64,000 nucleotides of DNA. Source: Enterobacter cloacae. Its GTDB lineage: Bacteria; Pseudomonadota; Gammaproteobacteria; Enterobacterales; Enterobacteriaceae. Made by a program: the position numbers and the translations under genes. The notes under the pieces are model-generated. The model made no database searches, was not told the origin of the DNA, and worked only from the letters and a program-made list of their open reading frames with translations. Shown one piece after another: positions 1 through 9,018 of the stretch (its first letter is position 1; the number at the start of each line of letters is the position of its first letter). Where the stretch lies: assembly GCF_011078175.1 (NCBI RefSeq), contig NZ_JAALCJ010000001.1, positions 186,001 through 250,000 of the forward strand. Reading direction: 5' to 3'.

Positions 1-326
1 GCCCCAATCCGGAATATGTGGTGGATGTCGCGATTGGCTCCAACCACAGCCGGGGCACCGCCATTGACGTCACGCTGATGGATGAACACGACAACGTGCT
101 GGATATGGGCGCCGGGTTTGACGAAATGCACGACCGTTCTCATGCCTGGCACCCTTCCGTTCCGCCCGAGGCGCAGCGTAATCGTCTGCTACTGAACGCC
201 GTGATGTACGGCGGCGGTTTTGTGGGCATTAGCAGCGAGTGGTGGCATTTCGAGCTGCCGAACGCCGCCAGCTACCCGCTGTTAGATGACCAGTTCGCCT
301 GTTTTACGACCACACACTCACTGTAA
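1..326 (+). CDS. ddpX: D-alanyl-D-alanine dipeptidase, 3' part
   Basis: This is the 3' end of a VanX-family zinc dipeptidase, cut by the left edge of the window; it reads in frame from base 3 and stops at 324-326. The family hydrolyses D-Ala-D-Ala, here presumably so that the dipeptide can be used as a nutrient. Visible are the zinc-ligand block SNHSRGTAID (SxHxxGxAxD) and the C-terminal EWWHFE block carrying the catalytic Glu and a third ligand His. ddpA follows after 15 bases, so this gene heads a ddpXABCDF operon as in E. coli. The N-terminal part cannot be judged. Confidence 0.93.
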   Translation, partial: PNPEYVVDVAIGSNHSRGTAIDVTLMDEHDNVLDMGAGFDEMHDRSHAWHPSVPPEAQRNRLLLNAVMYGGGFVGISSEWWHFELPNAASYPLLDDQFACFTTTHSL

Positions 327-341
327 TCCTGGAGCCCGGCT

Positions 342-1874
342 ATGAAAACCACGCTGCTTACTACCCTGATTGCCGCTACGCTCGCCCTGAGCGCCCCTCT
401 CGCGCTGGCGGCGGTGCCAAAAGATATGCTGGTGATTGGGAAAGCTGCCGATCCGCAAACGCTGGATCCGGCGGTCACTATCGATAACAACGACTGGACG
501 GTGACCTACCCCTCGTACCAGCGTCTGGTGAAATACAAGCCTGGCACCACGGAGGTGGAAGGCGATCTGTCGACGGGCTGGAAGGCGTCAGACGACCAGA
601 AAGAGTGGACGTTCACCCTGGCAGATAATGCAAAATTCTCTGACGGCACGCCGGTGACCGCCGAAGCGGTCAAGCTGTCGTTTGAACGTCTGCTGAAAAT
701 TAATCAGGGACCTTCCGAAGCGTTCCCGAAAGATTTGAAAGTGGACGCGGTGGATGAGCATACGGTGAAATTCACCCTCAGCCAGCCGTTCGCCCCGTTC
801 CTCTACACGCTGGCCAATGACGGCGCGTCGATCGTCAACCCGGCGGTGCTGAAAGCCAATGCCGCCGACGACGCGCGCGGTTTCCTGGCGCAAAACACCG
901 CGGGATCCGGACCGTTTATGCTGAAAAGCTGGCGGAAAGGTCAGCAGCTGGTGATGGTGCCCAACCCACACTGGCCGGGTGAAAAGCCGCACTTCAGGCG
1001 CGTCTCGGTAAAGATTATCGGTGAAAGCGCCTCGCGTCGCCTGCAACTTTCCCGTGGCGATCTGGATATCGCTGACGCCCTGCCGGTAGATCAGCTTGCT
1101 GCCCTGAAGCAGGAAGGCAAAGTGGCCGTGGCGGAATACCCGTCCCTGCGGGTGACCTACCTCTATCTGAACAACAGTAAGCCTCCGATGAATCAGGTGG
1201 ATTTGCGCCGCGCGGTCTCCTGGGCGACCGACTATCAGGGGATGGTGAAAGGCATTCTCAGCGGGAACGGCAAGCAGATGCGCGGCCCGATCCCGGAAGG
1301 CATGTGGGGCTTCGATGCGAACGCGATGCAGTACAGCTTTGATGAGGCGAAAGCCAAAGCGGCGCTGGAGAAAGTCAAAGATAAACCCGCCAGCCTGACG
1401 TTCCTCTACTCTGATAACGACCCGAACTGGGAGCCTATCGCCCTCTCCACCCAGGCGAGCCTGGGCAAGCTCGGAATCACCGTCAAGCTCGAGAAACTGG
1501 CGAATGCCACCATGCGCGACCGCGTCGGCAAAGGTGATTATGACATTGCGATTGGTAACTGGAGCCCGGACTTCGCCGATCCGTATATGTTCATGAACTA
1601 CTGGTTCGAATCGGACAAAAAAGGGCTGCCGGGCAACCGCTCATTCTATGAGAACAAAGAGGTCGATGCGCTGTTGCAGGCGGCACTGAAAACCACCGAT
1701 CAGGCGGAACGCACCAACGATTACCAGCAGGCGCAAAAAGTGGTGATTGACGAGGCGGCTTACGTTTATCTGTTCCAGAAGAACTACCAGCTGGCGATGA
1801 ACAAAGAGGTCAAAGGCTTCACCTTTAATCCGATGCTTGAGCAGGTCTTTAACATCGCCACCATGAGTAAGTAA
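342..1874 (+). CDS. ddpA: D,D-dipeptide ABC transporter, periplasmic binding protein DdpA
   Basis: This 510-residue protein is a family 5 (DppA/OppA-type) extracytoplasmic solute-binding protein that captures D-Ala-D-Ala in the periplasm for the DdpBCDF transporter. It begins with a Sec signal peptide (hydrophobic stretch about residues 5-22, cleavage likely after the ALA near residue 23), followed by the two-lobe body with the usual LVKYKPGTTEVEGDLSTGW region. Length is close to E. coli DdpA. It lies 15 bases after ddpX and 23 bases before ddpB, with the binding protein first among the transporter genes as is normal. Substrate is inferred from the adjacent dipeptidase. Confidence 0.93.
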   Translation: MKTTLLTTLIAATLALSAPLALAAVPKDMLVIGKAADPQTLDPAVTIDNNDWTVTYPSYQRLVKYKPGTTEVEGDLSTGWKASDDQKEWTFTLADNAKFSDGTPVTAEAVKLSFERLLKINQGPSEAFPKDLKVDAVDEHTVKFTLSQPFAPFLYTLANDGASIVNPAVLKANAADDARGFLAQNTAGSGPFMLKSWRKGQQLVMVPNPHWPGEKPHFRRVSVKIIGESASRRLQLSRGDLDIADALPVDQLAALKQEGKVAVAEYPSLRVTYLYLNNSKPPMNQVDLRRAVSWATDYQGMVKGILSGNGKQMRGPIPEGMWGFDANAMQYSFDEAKAKAALEKVKDKPASLTFLYSDNDPNWEPIALSTQASLGKLGITVKLEKLANATMRDRVGKGDYDIAIGNWSPDFADPYMFMNYWFESDKKGLPGNRSFYENKEVDALLQAALKTTDQAERTNDYQQAQKVVIDEAAYVYLFQKNYQLAMNKEVKGFTFNPMLEQVFNIATMSK

Positions 1875-1897
1875 CGGCCCACGCCGGGGGGAAGTGT

Positions 1898-2920
1898 ATG
1901 ACGTTCTGGAGCATTGTGCGCCAGCGCTGCTGGGGGTTAATCCTGGTGGTGGCCGGTGTCTGTATTATTACTTTTATTATTTCACACCTGATCCCCGGCG
2001 ATCCGGCACGCCTGCTGGCCGGTGACCGCGCCAGCGATGAAATCGTGCAGGGCATCCGCCAGCAGCTGGGGCTGGATCAACCGCTCTATATTCAGTTTGG
2101 CCGCTATGTAGAGGCGCTGGCGCACGGCGATCTGGGCACGTCCATTCGCACCGGTCGCCCCGTAGCGGAAGATTTGAAAGCCTTTTTCCCCGCCACGCTG
2201 GAGCTGGCCTTCTGCTCTTTGCTGCTGGCGCTGGTGATTGGCGTACCGCTGGGCATTTTATCGGCGGTGTACCGCAACCGCTGGCTGGATCACCTGGTGC
2301 GACTGATGGCGATGACGGGCATCTCGACGCCTGCCTTCTGGCTGGGACTGGGGGTTATCGTGCTGTTCTACGGGCAATTGCAAATTCTGCCCGGCGGCGG
2401 CAGGCTGGACGACTGGCTCGATCCGCCTGCCCATGTTACCGGCTTTTATCTGCTGGACGCCCTGCTGGAAGGCAATGGCGAGGTGTTTTTCAACGCCCTA
2501 CAGCACCTGATTTTACCCTCCCTGACCCTGGCCTTTGTGCATCTGGGTATTGTGGCGCGTCAGGTGCGTTCCGCGATGCTGGAGCAGCTGAGCGAAGATT
2601 ACATTCGCACCGCCCGCGCGAGCGGGTTACCGGGGTGGTACATCGTGCTGCGCTACGCCTTACCCAACGCCATGATCCCCTCCATCACCGTGCTCGGGCT
2701 GGCGCTGGGCGATCTGCTGTACGGTGCAGTCCTTACCGAGACCGTGTTTGCCTGGCCGGGAATGGGGGCCTGGGTGGTGACCTCCATCCAGGCGCTGGAC
2801 TTCCCTGCCGTCATGGGCTTTGCGGTCGTGGTATCGCTGGCCTATGTCTTCGTCAATCTGGTGGTGGATCTGCTGTATCTGTGGATCGACCCGCGAATCG
2901 GGCGCGGAGGTGCCGAATGA
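1898..2920 (+). CDS. ddpB: D,D-dipeptide ABC transporter permease DdpB
   Basis: Inner-membrane permease of 340 residues, of the DppB/OppB type. The N-terminus shows the family hallmark of one membrane helix followed by ISHLIPGDPARLL, then a block of helices. The cytoplasmic EAA loop that docks on the ATPases lies around residues 229-258 (DYIRTARASGLPGWYIVLRYALPNA region, ending Leu-Pro). Its stop codon overlaps the start of ddpC (ATGATG), which points to translational coupling. It would form the pore together with DdpC. Confidence 0.93.
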   Translation: MTFWSIVRQRCWGLILVVAGVCIITFIISHLIPGDPARLLAGDRASDEIVQGIRQQLGLDQPLYIQFGRYVEALAHGDLGTSIRTGRPVAEDLKAFFPATLELAFCSLLLALVIGVPLGILSAVYRNRWLDHLVRLMAMTGISTPAFWLGLGVIVLFYGQLQILPGGGRLDDWLDPPAHVTGFYLLDALLEGNGEVFFNALQHLILPSLTLAFVHLGIVARQVRSAMLEQLSEDYIRTARASGLPGWYIVLRYALPNAMIPSITVLGLALGDLLYGAVLTETVFAWPGMGAWVVTSIQALDFPAVMGFAVVVSLAYVFVNLVVDLLYLWIDPRIGRGGAE

Positions 2921-3813
2921 TGTTAACTCAGGAAACGCCCGTGCCTGTCAGCACCGCTAAACAGCGCATCAACTGGGCAAAGCTGTTCTGGATGTTACGC
3001 AAAAGCCCGCTCACGCTGATCGGCGGAGTGATTATGATCGTGATGCTGCTGATGATGGTGGTCTCGCCGTGGATAGTCCCGCACGATCCGAACGCGCTGG
3101 ATCTGACCGCGCGATTGCAGGCGCCTTCAGCCCAGCACTGGTTTGGCACCGATGAGGTGGGCCGGGATCTGTTCAGTCGCGTGCTGGTGGGCAGCCAGCA
3201 GTCCATCACGGCAGGGCTGGCGGTAGTGGTAATTGCGGGCGGCATCGGTTCGCTGCTCGGCTGTTTATCCGGCGTGCTCGGCGGGCGCGGCGACGCCATC
3301 ATTATGCGCGTCATGGACATAATGCTCTCCATCCCCTCGCTGGTGCTGACGATGGCGCTGGCCGCCGCGCTCGGCCCAAGCCTGTTTAACGCGATGCTGG
3401 CGATTGCGATCGTGCGCATTCCGTTTTACGTGCGGCTGGCACGCGGGCAAACGCTGGTCGTGCGCCAGTTCACCTACGTGCAGGCCGCCCGCACCTTTGG
3501 CGCATCGCGCTGGCACCTGATCAGCTGGCATATCCTGCGTAACGCCCTGCCGCCGCTGATCGTTCAGGCGTCGCTGGATATCGGCAGCGCCATCCTGATG
3601 GCCGCCACGCTGGGCTTTATTGGATTAGGTGCGCAGCAGCCCACCGCCGAATGGGGCGCGATGGTGGCCGTGGGGCGTAATTACGTGCTTGATCAGTGGT
3701 GGTACTGCGCGTTTCCGGGGGCGGCAATTCTGATCACGGCGGTTGGGTTTAATCTGTTTGGCGATGGTCTTCGCGACCTGCTGGATCCCAAATCAGGAGG
3801 GAAGCAGTCATGA
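2917..3813 (+). CDS. ddpC: D,D-dipeptide ABC transporter permease DdpC
   Basis: Second inner-membrane permease, 298 residues from the ATG at 2917 (a second ATG follows at 2920). An open frame runs upstream to 2635 but lies inside ddpB; the E. coli protein also begins Met-Met-Leu and has 298 residues, so the short form is chosen. The N-terminal domain carries LTARLQAPSAQHWFGTDEVGRDLFSRV, typical of the DppC/OppC branch, and the EAA loop (YVQAARTFGASRWHLISWHI) is near residues 187-206. The gene overlaps ddpB at its start and ddpD at its end (ATGA), consistent with one coupled operon. Confidence 0.93.
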   Translation: MMLTQETPVPVSTAKQRINWAKLFWMLRKSPLTLIGGVIMIVMLLMMVVSPWIVPHDPNALDLTARLQAPSAQHWFGTDEVGRDLFSRVLVGSQQSITAGLAVVVIAGGIGSLLGCLSGVLGGRGDAIIMRVMDIMLSIPSLVLTMALAAALGPSLFNAMLAIAIVRIPFYVRLARGQTLVVRQFTYVQAARTFGASRWHLISWHILRNALPPLIVQASLDIGSAILMAATLGFIGLGAQQPTAEWGAMVAVGRNYVLDQWWYCAFPGAAILITAVGFNLFGDGLRDLLDPKSGGKQS

Positions 3814-4796
3814 GTGATTCCGTATTATCGATTGAAGATTTGCATCTGAGCTTCCCTATTTTTCGCGGTGAAGTCCACGCGCTCAACCACGTCTCGCTGG
3901 AGATTGGCCGGGGTGAAATTGTCGGCGTGGTGGGCGAATCCGGCTCGGGAAAATCGGTCACCGCAATGCTGGCGATGCGCCTGCTGCCGGAAGGCAGTTA
4001 CCATATTCACCATGGCCGGGTGACGCTGCTCGGGGAAGATATACTGAACGCGTCGGAAAAAGAGCTTCGTGAGTGGCGCGGCGCCAGGGTGGCGATGATT
4101 TTTCAGGAGCCGATGACGGCGCTTAACCCTACGCGCCGGATTGGCAGGCAGATGGTGGAGGTGATCCGCCAGCATCAGTCACTTTCCCGTCGCGACGCGC
4201 AGAAGAAGGCGATCGCCCTGCTGGGCGAGATGCAAATCCCGGATGCGGCGCAGGTGATGGATCGCTATCCGTTTGAGCTTTCTGGCGGCATGCGCCAGCG
4301 GGTGATGATCGCCCTTGCCTTCTCCTGCGAGCCGGAGCTGATCATTGCCGATGAGCCGACCACCGCGCTGGACGTGACCGTTCAGCGCCAGGTACTGCGA
4401 CTGCTGAAACACAAAGCGCGCGCCAGCGGAACCTCGGTGCTGTTTATCAGTCACGATATGGCGGTGGTATCGCAGCTTTGTGACCGGATGTACGTGATGT
4501 ACGCGGGCAGCGTGATCGAAAGCGGCACCACGCAGACCTTGATCCACCATCCTGTGCACCCCTATTCGATTGGCCTGCTGCGGTGTGCCCCGGAAAATGG
4601 CGAACCGCGCGAGATCCTTCCGGCCATTCCAGGCACGGTACCTAACCTCAGCCACCTCCCGCGCGGATGCGCCTTTCGCGAACGCTGTTTTGCTGCCGGG
4701 GCGAAATGCAGCGAAACGCCGCGCTTAATTTCCACGGGCGCAGAAGGCCAGCAGGCAGCCTGCTGGTACCCACAACAGGAGACACGCCATGTCTGA
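3810..4796 (+). CDS. ddpD: D,D-dipeptide ABC transporter ATPase DdpD
   Basis: ATP-binding subunit of 328 residues (OppD/DppD type). Walker A GESGSGKS lies near residues 41-48, the signature LSGGMRQR near 157-164, Walker B LIIADEP near 175-181 and the switch His in SHDMAVV follows. The C-terminal oligopeptide-transporter domain has the cysteine-rich [12 protein letters not shown] segment known in this family to bind an iron-sulfur cluster. The start overlaps the ddpC stop (ATGA) and is preceded by a strong AGGAGGG ribosome site at about 3796. It would power uptake together with DdpF. Confidence 0.93.
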   Translation: MSDSVLSIEDLHLSFPIFRGEVHALNHVSLEIGRGEIVGVVGESGSGKSVTAMLAMRLLPEGSYHIHHGRVTLLGEDILNASEKELREWRGARVAMIFQEPMTALNPTRRIGRQMVEVIRQHQSLSRRDAQKKAIALLGEMQIPDAAQVMDRYPFELSGGMRQRVMIALAFSCEPELIIADEPTTALDVTVQRQVLRLLKHKARASGTSVLFISHDMAVVSQLCDRMYVMYAGSVIESGTTQTLIHHPVHPYSIGLLRCAPENGEPREILPAIPGTVPNLSHLPRGCAFRERCFAAGAKCSETPRLISTGAEGQQAACWYPQQETRHV

Positions 4797-5715
4797 GGTA
4801 CTGCTGGAACTGGATAGCGTGCATGTGAATTTTCCTGCACGCAAAAACTGGCTGGGTCGCGTGACGGAACAGGTACACGCCCTCAACGGTATGGATCTCC
4901 GGATCCATCGCGGCGAAACGCTGGGCGTTGTGGGGGAATCCGGCTGTGGAAAGAGCACGCTGGCGCAGCTGCTGATGGGCATGCTCAAACCGAGTACCGG
5001 TGCCTGTCAGCGCGCGAATGCGGCAAGCGGTATGCAGATGGTATTTCAGGACCCGCTCTCGTCCCTCGATCCGCGTTTACCCGTCTGGCGCATCATCACC
5101 GAGCCGGTATGGATACAGCAACGCCGCAGCGAACGGGAGCGTCGTCAGCTGGCTGAGACGCTGGCGCAGCAGGTGGGCATTCGAGCGGAATATCTTGACC
5201 GCCTGCCGCATGCGTTTTCAGGCGGACAGCGCCAGCGCATCGCTATTGCCCGGGCGCTCTCTTCGGATCCGGACATCATCGTGCTGGATGAACCTACCAG
5301 CGCGCTGGATATTTCCGTCCAGGCGCAGATCCTCAATTTGCTGGTTGCCCTGCAACAGCAGCGAAATCTGACCTACGTGCTGATCTCGCATAACGTCTCG
5401 GTGGTCCGGCACATGAGCGACCGGGTGGCGGTGATGTATCTGGGGCAGATCGTGGAGCTGGGTCCTACGGTCAAGGTACTGGGTCAGCCGCGGCATCCGT
5501 ATACGCAACTGCTGCTTGACTCCGTTCCCCGTACCGGAGAACCGCTGGACGAAGATCTGGCATTACGCAAAACCGATCTCCCCGGTAATCGCCGCCTGCC
5601 CGAAGGCTGCTACTTCCGCGACCGCTGCCCGCTGGCAGCAGAGGGATGTGAACGGCCGCAGCCGCTTCAGCCAGCAGCCGAAGGCCGAAGCGTACGCTGC
5701 TGGCGTAACCGCTAG
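4789..5715 (+). CDS. ddpF: D,D-dipeptide ABC transporter ATPase DdpF
   Basis: Second ATPase subunit, 308 residues (OppF/DppF type). Walker A GESGCGKS is near residue 49, signature FSGGQRQRIAIARAL near 142, Walker B IIVLDEP near 163, and the cysteine-containing C-terminal tail (LPEGCYFRDRCPLA) is present. It overlaps ddpD by 8 bases. It is the last gene of the ddp operon; its stop overlaps the stop of the convergent SDR gene by 4 bases, so no separate terminator fits between them. Confidence 0.93.
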   Translation: MSEVLLELDSVHVNFPARKNWLGRVTEQVHALNGMDLRIHRGETLGVVGESGCGKSTLAQLLMGMLKPSTGACQRANAASGMQMVFQDPLSSLDPRLPVWRIITEPVWIQQRRSERERRQLAETLAQQVGIRAEYLDRLPHAFSGGQRQRIAIARALSSDPDIIVLDEPTSALDISVQAQILNLLVALQQQRNLTYVLISHNVSVVRHMSDRVAVMYLGQIVELGPTVKVLGQPRHPYTQLLLDSVPRTGEPLDEDLALRKTDLPGNRRLPEGCYFRDRCPLAAEGCERPQPLQPAAEGRSVRCWRNR

Positions 5716-6461
5716 ATTTGCGCCATCCCGCCATCGACAAACAGCTCCGTGGCGTTAATAAAGCTGGCGGCATCGGACGCCAGAAACGCCACGGCTTTCC
5801 CGACTTCGCCCGGCGCGCCCAGGCGACCCAGCGGCACCTGGGCCGCCAGCGCGTCGTATAATCCCTGACGCTGTTCTTCGGGAACCAGATCGCCAAGACC
5901 GGGCGTTTTCACGGGGCCAGGGCTGACGACGTTGACGCGTATCCCGCGACCCTGTAAGTCCAGCGCCCAGGAGCGGGCAAAGTTACGCACGGCGGCTTTA
6001 CTGGCGCTGTAGACGCTAAAATTCGCCGTCCCCTTAATTGAAACCGTCGATCCGGTGAGAATAATGGATGAACCAGAGGAGAGCAGCGGCAGCGCTTTCT
6101 GGACGGTGAACAGCACGCCGCGCACGTTGGTGGCAAAAATCCGGTCAAACTGCTCTTCGGTGATGGCGCCCAGCGGCAGCATGTCGCCGCCCCCGGCGTT
6201 GGCGAACAGAATATCGAGTCGTCCCTCTTCTTTAGCTATCTGCGCGTAAACTGCATCCAGATCGGCCATTCTGGAGACGTCCGCACGAATGGCTACCGCC
6301 GCGGCGCCAATGTCTGCCCGGGCGGCATCCAGTTCGGCCTGACGGCGTCCGGTGATATAGACCTTCGCTCCCTGCGCCGCCAGCTCCTGCGCGGTTGCGA
6401 GACCGATACCGGTGCTTCCGCCGGTTACCAGGGCGATTTTTCCTGCAAGCGTGGTATTCAT
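5712..6461 (-). CDS. SDR-family NAD(P)-dependent oxidoreductase
   Basis: A 249-residue classical short-chain dehydrogenase/reductase. The cofactor loop TGGSTGIG is at residues 13-20, NAG at 88-90, the catalytic Ser at about 138 and YSASK (Tyr151, Lys155) complete the active site; the GPVKTPG loop and C-terminal FVDGG are typical. The position of an Arg-Arg pair after beta strand 2 (TGRRQ) favours NADP(H), which is an inference. Substrate is unknown. It is divergent from the LysR regulator at 6599, a common arrangement in which that regulator controls the enzyme. E. coli lacks this pair between ddpF and osmC. Confidence 0.88.
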   Translation of the reverse strand: MNTTLAGKIALVTGGSTGIGLATAQELAAQGAKVYITGRRQAELDAARADIGAAAVAIRADVSRMADLDAVYAQIAKEEGRLDILFANAGGGDMLPLGAITEEQFDRIFATNVRGVLFTVQKALPLLSSGSSIILTGSTVSIKGTANFSVYSASKAAVRNFARSWALDLQGRGIRVNVVSPGPVKTPGLGDLVPEEQRQGLYDALAAQVPLGRLGAPGEVGKAVAFLASDAASFINATELFVDGGMAQI

Positions 6462-6554
6462 ACTGTTAACCTTCTGTTGTGATGTGAAAGAGGAGCGTTT
6501 GCTCGCGTCAGACTGACTTTAGTCCTTGCGGGATTAGCGATAAATGGGAAAAAA

Positions 6555-6570
6555 TGAAAATGACTTTTCA
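6555..6570. promoter_or_regulatory. dyad between SDR gene and LysR gene
   Basis: The inverted repeat TGAAAATGACTTTTCA (arms TGAAAA/TTTTCA, 4-base centre) lies 29 bases before the LysR start in the 137-base divergent spacer. It is a candidate site for the LysR protein. The assignment rests on symmetry and position only. Confidence 0.35.
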
Positions 6571-6598
6571 CAGCAGGAAATAATCACAGGAGATTTAC

Positions 6599-7504
6599 GT
6601 GGATCAGCTAATGGCAATGCGCGCCTTTACGCGGGTGGTTGAATCCGGAAGCTTTACCCGAGCGGCAGACTCCCTCAACATGCCGATAGCCACGCTTAGC
6701 AAGCTGGTAAAATCACTTGAATCGCACCTTGAAACACGGCTGCTGCATCGCACTACGCGCCGGGTGGTCACGACGGCAGAAGGCATGGAATACTACGAGA
6801 AAGCGCTACGGGTATTAATTGATATAGAGGACATTGATACCGCCTTTCGCGCCTCGTGCTGCACGCCCAAAGGCCATTTGCGTATTGACGTGGGGGGCTC
6901 AACCGCCCGGGACGTGCTGATCCCCCTGCTGCCGGATTTTTTTCAGCGCTACCCGGACCTGCGTCTCGACCTTGGGGTAGCCGATCGTCCGGTAGATTTA
7001 ATCAGTGGAAACGTGGACTGCGTGATCCGCGGCGGCCCGCTGGACGACTCTTCCCTGATTGCCCGGCATATCGGCGACGCCAGGATGATAGCCTGCGCGA
7101 CGCCTGGCTATCTCAAGACTCACGGCATTCCCGCCTATCCGCAGGAACTGCGTAACGGCCATAAGCTGATTAGCTACCTCTCCCCCGTTACCGGACGCGC
7201 ATTCCCGTTTCGCTTTCTCGACCGGGGTGAGCCGCTGGAGATCGGCATTTCGCACCATCTTGGCGTCAATGAAAGCAACGCACATCTGGCCGCGGCGCTG
7301 GCGGGTTTAGGGATTATTCAGACGTTTGGCTATGCTGCGAGAGCGCATCTGGAAACGGGTGCGCTGGTAGAGATCCTGAGCGACTGGCGTCCTGAGGCGT
7401 ATCCTTTTCACGTGGTCTATCCCCAGAGTCGGCACTTAACGCATCGCCTGAGAGTGTTTATTGCGTGGCTTGCCGAGGTTTTCCCTGCTGCGGTGAAAGG
7501 TTAG
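6599..7504 (+). CDS. LysR-family transcriptional regulator (divergent from SDR gene)
   Basis: A 301-residue LysR-type regulator starting at GTG 6599, preceded by a CAGGAGA ribosome site. The winged helix-turn-helix occupies about residues 1-60 (AFTRVVESGSFTRAADSLNMPIATLSKLV is the classical LysR pattern) and the effector-binding domain spans about 90-295. The HRTTRRVVTTAEG segment after the wing places it in the large subgroup that usually controls a divergent oxidoreductase. Likely target is the SDR gene and itself; the ligand is unknown. Confidence 0.88.
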   Translation: MDQLMAMRAFTRVVESGSFTRAADSLNMPIATLSKLVKSLESHLETRLLHRTTRRVVTTAEGMEYYEKALRVLIDIEDIDTAFRASCCTPKGHLRIDVGGSTARDVLIPLLPDFFQRYPDLRLDLGVADRPVDLISGNVDCVIRGGPLDDSSLIARHIGDARMIACATPGYLKTHGIPAYPQELRNGHKLISYLSPVTGRAFPFRFLDRGEPLEIGISHHLGVNESNAHLAAALAGLGIIQTFGYAARAHLETGALVEILSDWRPEAYPFHVVYPQSRHLTHRLRVFIAWLAEVFPAAVKG

Positions 7505-7527
7505 CCGGGCATTTGCCCGGCCTGATA

Positions 7528-7956
7528 TCAGTTGAGTTTGTAATCCAGCGTGATTTCGGCTTTCAACAGCTGCGACACCGGACAACCCGCCTTCGCTTTC
7601 TGGATAATGCCGTCGAACTGCTGCGGATCGATACCGGGTACCGTCACCTTGCTTTGCAGTGCGACTTTGCTGATGGCAAAACCGCTGTCGGTTTTATCGA
7701 GCGAGACATCCGCCGTGGTATCGATGGAATCGGCGGTATAACCCGCTTCGCCCAGCATTAGCGACAGGGCCATAGAGAAACAGGCCGCGTGCGCTGCGCC
7801 AATCAGCTCTTCCGGGTTGGTCCCTTTTTCGCCCTCGAAGCGAGTGTTAAAGCCGTAAGGTTGCTGGTTAAGGACGCCACTCTCTGTTGAAACCGTCCCT
7901 TTACCGCGTTTGATGTCGCCAGACCAGTGTGCTGAACCGTGCTTATGAATCGTCAT
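7528..7956 (-). CDS. osmC: Osmotically inducible peroxiredoxin OsmC
   Basis: A 142-residue OsmC/Ohr-family organic hydroperoxide reductase of the cytoplasm. The two catalytic cysteines are in place: Cys59 in AAHAACFSM and Cys125 in AKAGCPVS, as is the Glu pair (residues 49-50) that helps position the conserved Arg. The sequence is nearly that of E. coli OsmC. In E. coli it is induced by osmotic stress and entry into stationary phase (RpoS, RcsB, NhaR); a matching CTATACTT element lies upstream here. It protects against organic peroxides. Confidence 0.96.
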   Translation of the reverse strand: MTIHKHGSAHWSGDIKRGKGTVSTESGVLNQQPYGFNTRFEGEKGTNPEELIGAAHAACFSMALSLMLGEAGYTADSIDTTADVSLDKTDSGFAISKVALQSKVTVPGIDPQQFDGIIQKAKAGCPVSQLLKAEITLDYKLN

Positions 7957-7986
7957 TCTTGCTCTCCTTTTGGCTTACAAAGGGAT

Positions 7987-7994
7987 AAGTATAG
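7987..7994 (-). promoter_or_regulatory. osmC -10 element, RpoS-type
   Basis: Read on the minus strand this is CTATACTT, the extended -10 form preferred by sigma-S, about 30 bases upstream of the osmC start codon. osmC of E. coli is transcribed from an RpoS-dependent promoter of this type. No clear -35 hexamer is seen, which fits. Confidence 0.55.
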
Positions 7995-8025
7995 GACGCA
8001 TAATCCATTTTGCAGGGAAGACAGA

Positions 8026-8925
8026 CTAGTCCGAGCGCGTGGCAAGGTGATTTGCCAGCGCGTCGAGGAACACACGCTGCGCCGCAGGCTGATAGTCTCG
8101 TGACTGATAAATACCAAAAATACCGATCGGTTTTGGCGTAAAGGCGCTGAGCACCGGCACCAGACTTCCCTGGCTTAGCGCCGCCTCGGCCTCGCGCTCG
8201 GGCAGCATGGCAATACCACAGTGATTTATCGCCGCCTCCATCAGCAGTGACGATATGCTGGCGCTGAGATTGCCGCTGACCGCCGTCGCGATCGGCTCCC
8301 CTTCGGGCGTCAAAAAACGCCACGACTGACCGGCAAAAAAGCTGTAATGCAGACAGTTGTGCCGGGCTAAATCCTCCAGCTGCTCTGGAACGCCCCTGCT
8401 GGCAAGGTAGTGCGGCGAGGCGCAAAGTACGGACCGACACTCTCCCAGTCGACGGGCGATCATGCCCGGTTCGGGGTTATCGGTGATGCGGATCGCCACG
8501 TCAATTCGCTCGCCCACCAGGCTTACCGGATGGTTGTTAACATCCAGCTCAATGCGCAGCTGAGGGTAACGCTGCAAAAGATCGGGCAGCACCGGAGCGA
8601 TAATCTGCATCGCGGTAAAGTGCGCGCAGGCGATGCGAAGCGTGCCTGAGGGTAAGTCCTTCACTGACTGATCTTCAATTTCCTGAGAAATTTGCGAGAG
8701 CGTGCGGGTCTTTTGCAGGACCTTCTCCCCCGCCGCCGTCAGCGTCAGCTTGCGGGTGGAGCGATTTACCAGACGCGCCCCGGCCCACTTCTCCATCTGC
8801 TCCAGATAGCGGCTCACCATCGGACGGGAGATCCCCAGCGCCCGCGCCGCCGCGCTTAAACTCCCCAGCTCGCAGATGCGGTTGTACACCTGGGCGGCAA
8901 TCACGCGATCCATTTTGACCTCCAT
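8026..8925 (-). CDS. LysR-family transcriptional regulator (divergent from MBL-fold gene)
   Basis: A 299-residue LysR regulator; the start at 8925 (MEVKMDR) or the internal Met four codons later are both possible. The N-terminal helix-turn-helix (SLSAAARALGISRPMVSRYLEQME) is followed by the substrate-binding domain. It transcribes away from the exported MBL-fold gene, and a TGAAAC-N12-GTTTCA dyad lies between them, so control of that gene is likely. The ligand is unknown. It is absent from the corresponding E. coli locus. Confidence 0.87.
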   Translation of the reverse strand: MEVKMDRVIAAQVYNRICELGSLSAAARALGISRPMVSRYLEQMEKWAGARLVNRSTRKLTLTAAGEKVLQKTRTLSQISQEIEDQSVKDLPSGTLRIACAHFTAMQIIAPVLPDLLQRYPQLRIELDVNNHPVSLVGERIDVAIRITDNPEPGMIARRLGECRSVLCASPHYLASRGVPEQLEDLARHNCLHYSFFAGQSWRFLTPEGEPIATAVSGNLSASISSLLMEAAINHCGIAMLPEREAEAALSQGSLVPVLSAFTPKPIGIFGIYQSRDYQPAAQRVFLDALANHLATRSD

Positions 8926-8937
8926 TTGCTCGATTTA

Positions 8938-8961
8938 TGAAACTAAGCATCTCCTGTTTCA
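8938..8961. promoter_or_regulatory. TGAAAC-N12-GTTTCA dyad in LysR/MBL spacer
   Basis: Perfect 6-base arms separated by 12 bases sit in the 93-base spacer between the divergent LysR and MBL-fold genes, just upstream of a possible TACAAT -10 (8988-8993) for the MBL gene. Size and position suit a LysR recognition site. Confidence 0.45.
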
Positions 8962-9018
8962 GGAATTCTGGCAAATGCAGAGATCCGTACAATAGAGACT
9001 TTCCTGAATAACAGAGAC

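Noticed and set aside
2635..2916. N-terminal extension of ddpC
   Set aside because: It lies inside ddpB in another frame. The ATGATG at 2917 gives the E. coli length and start.
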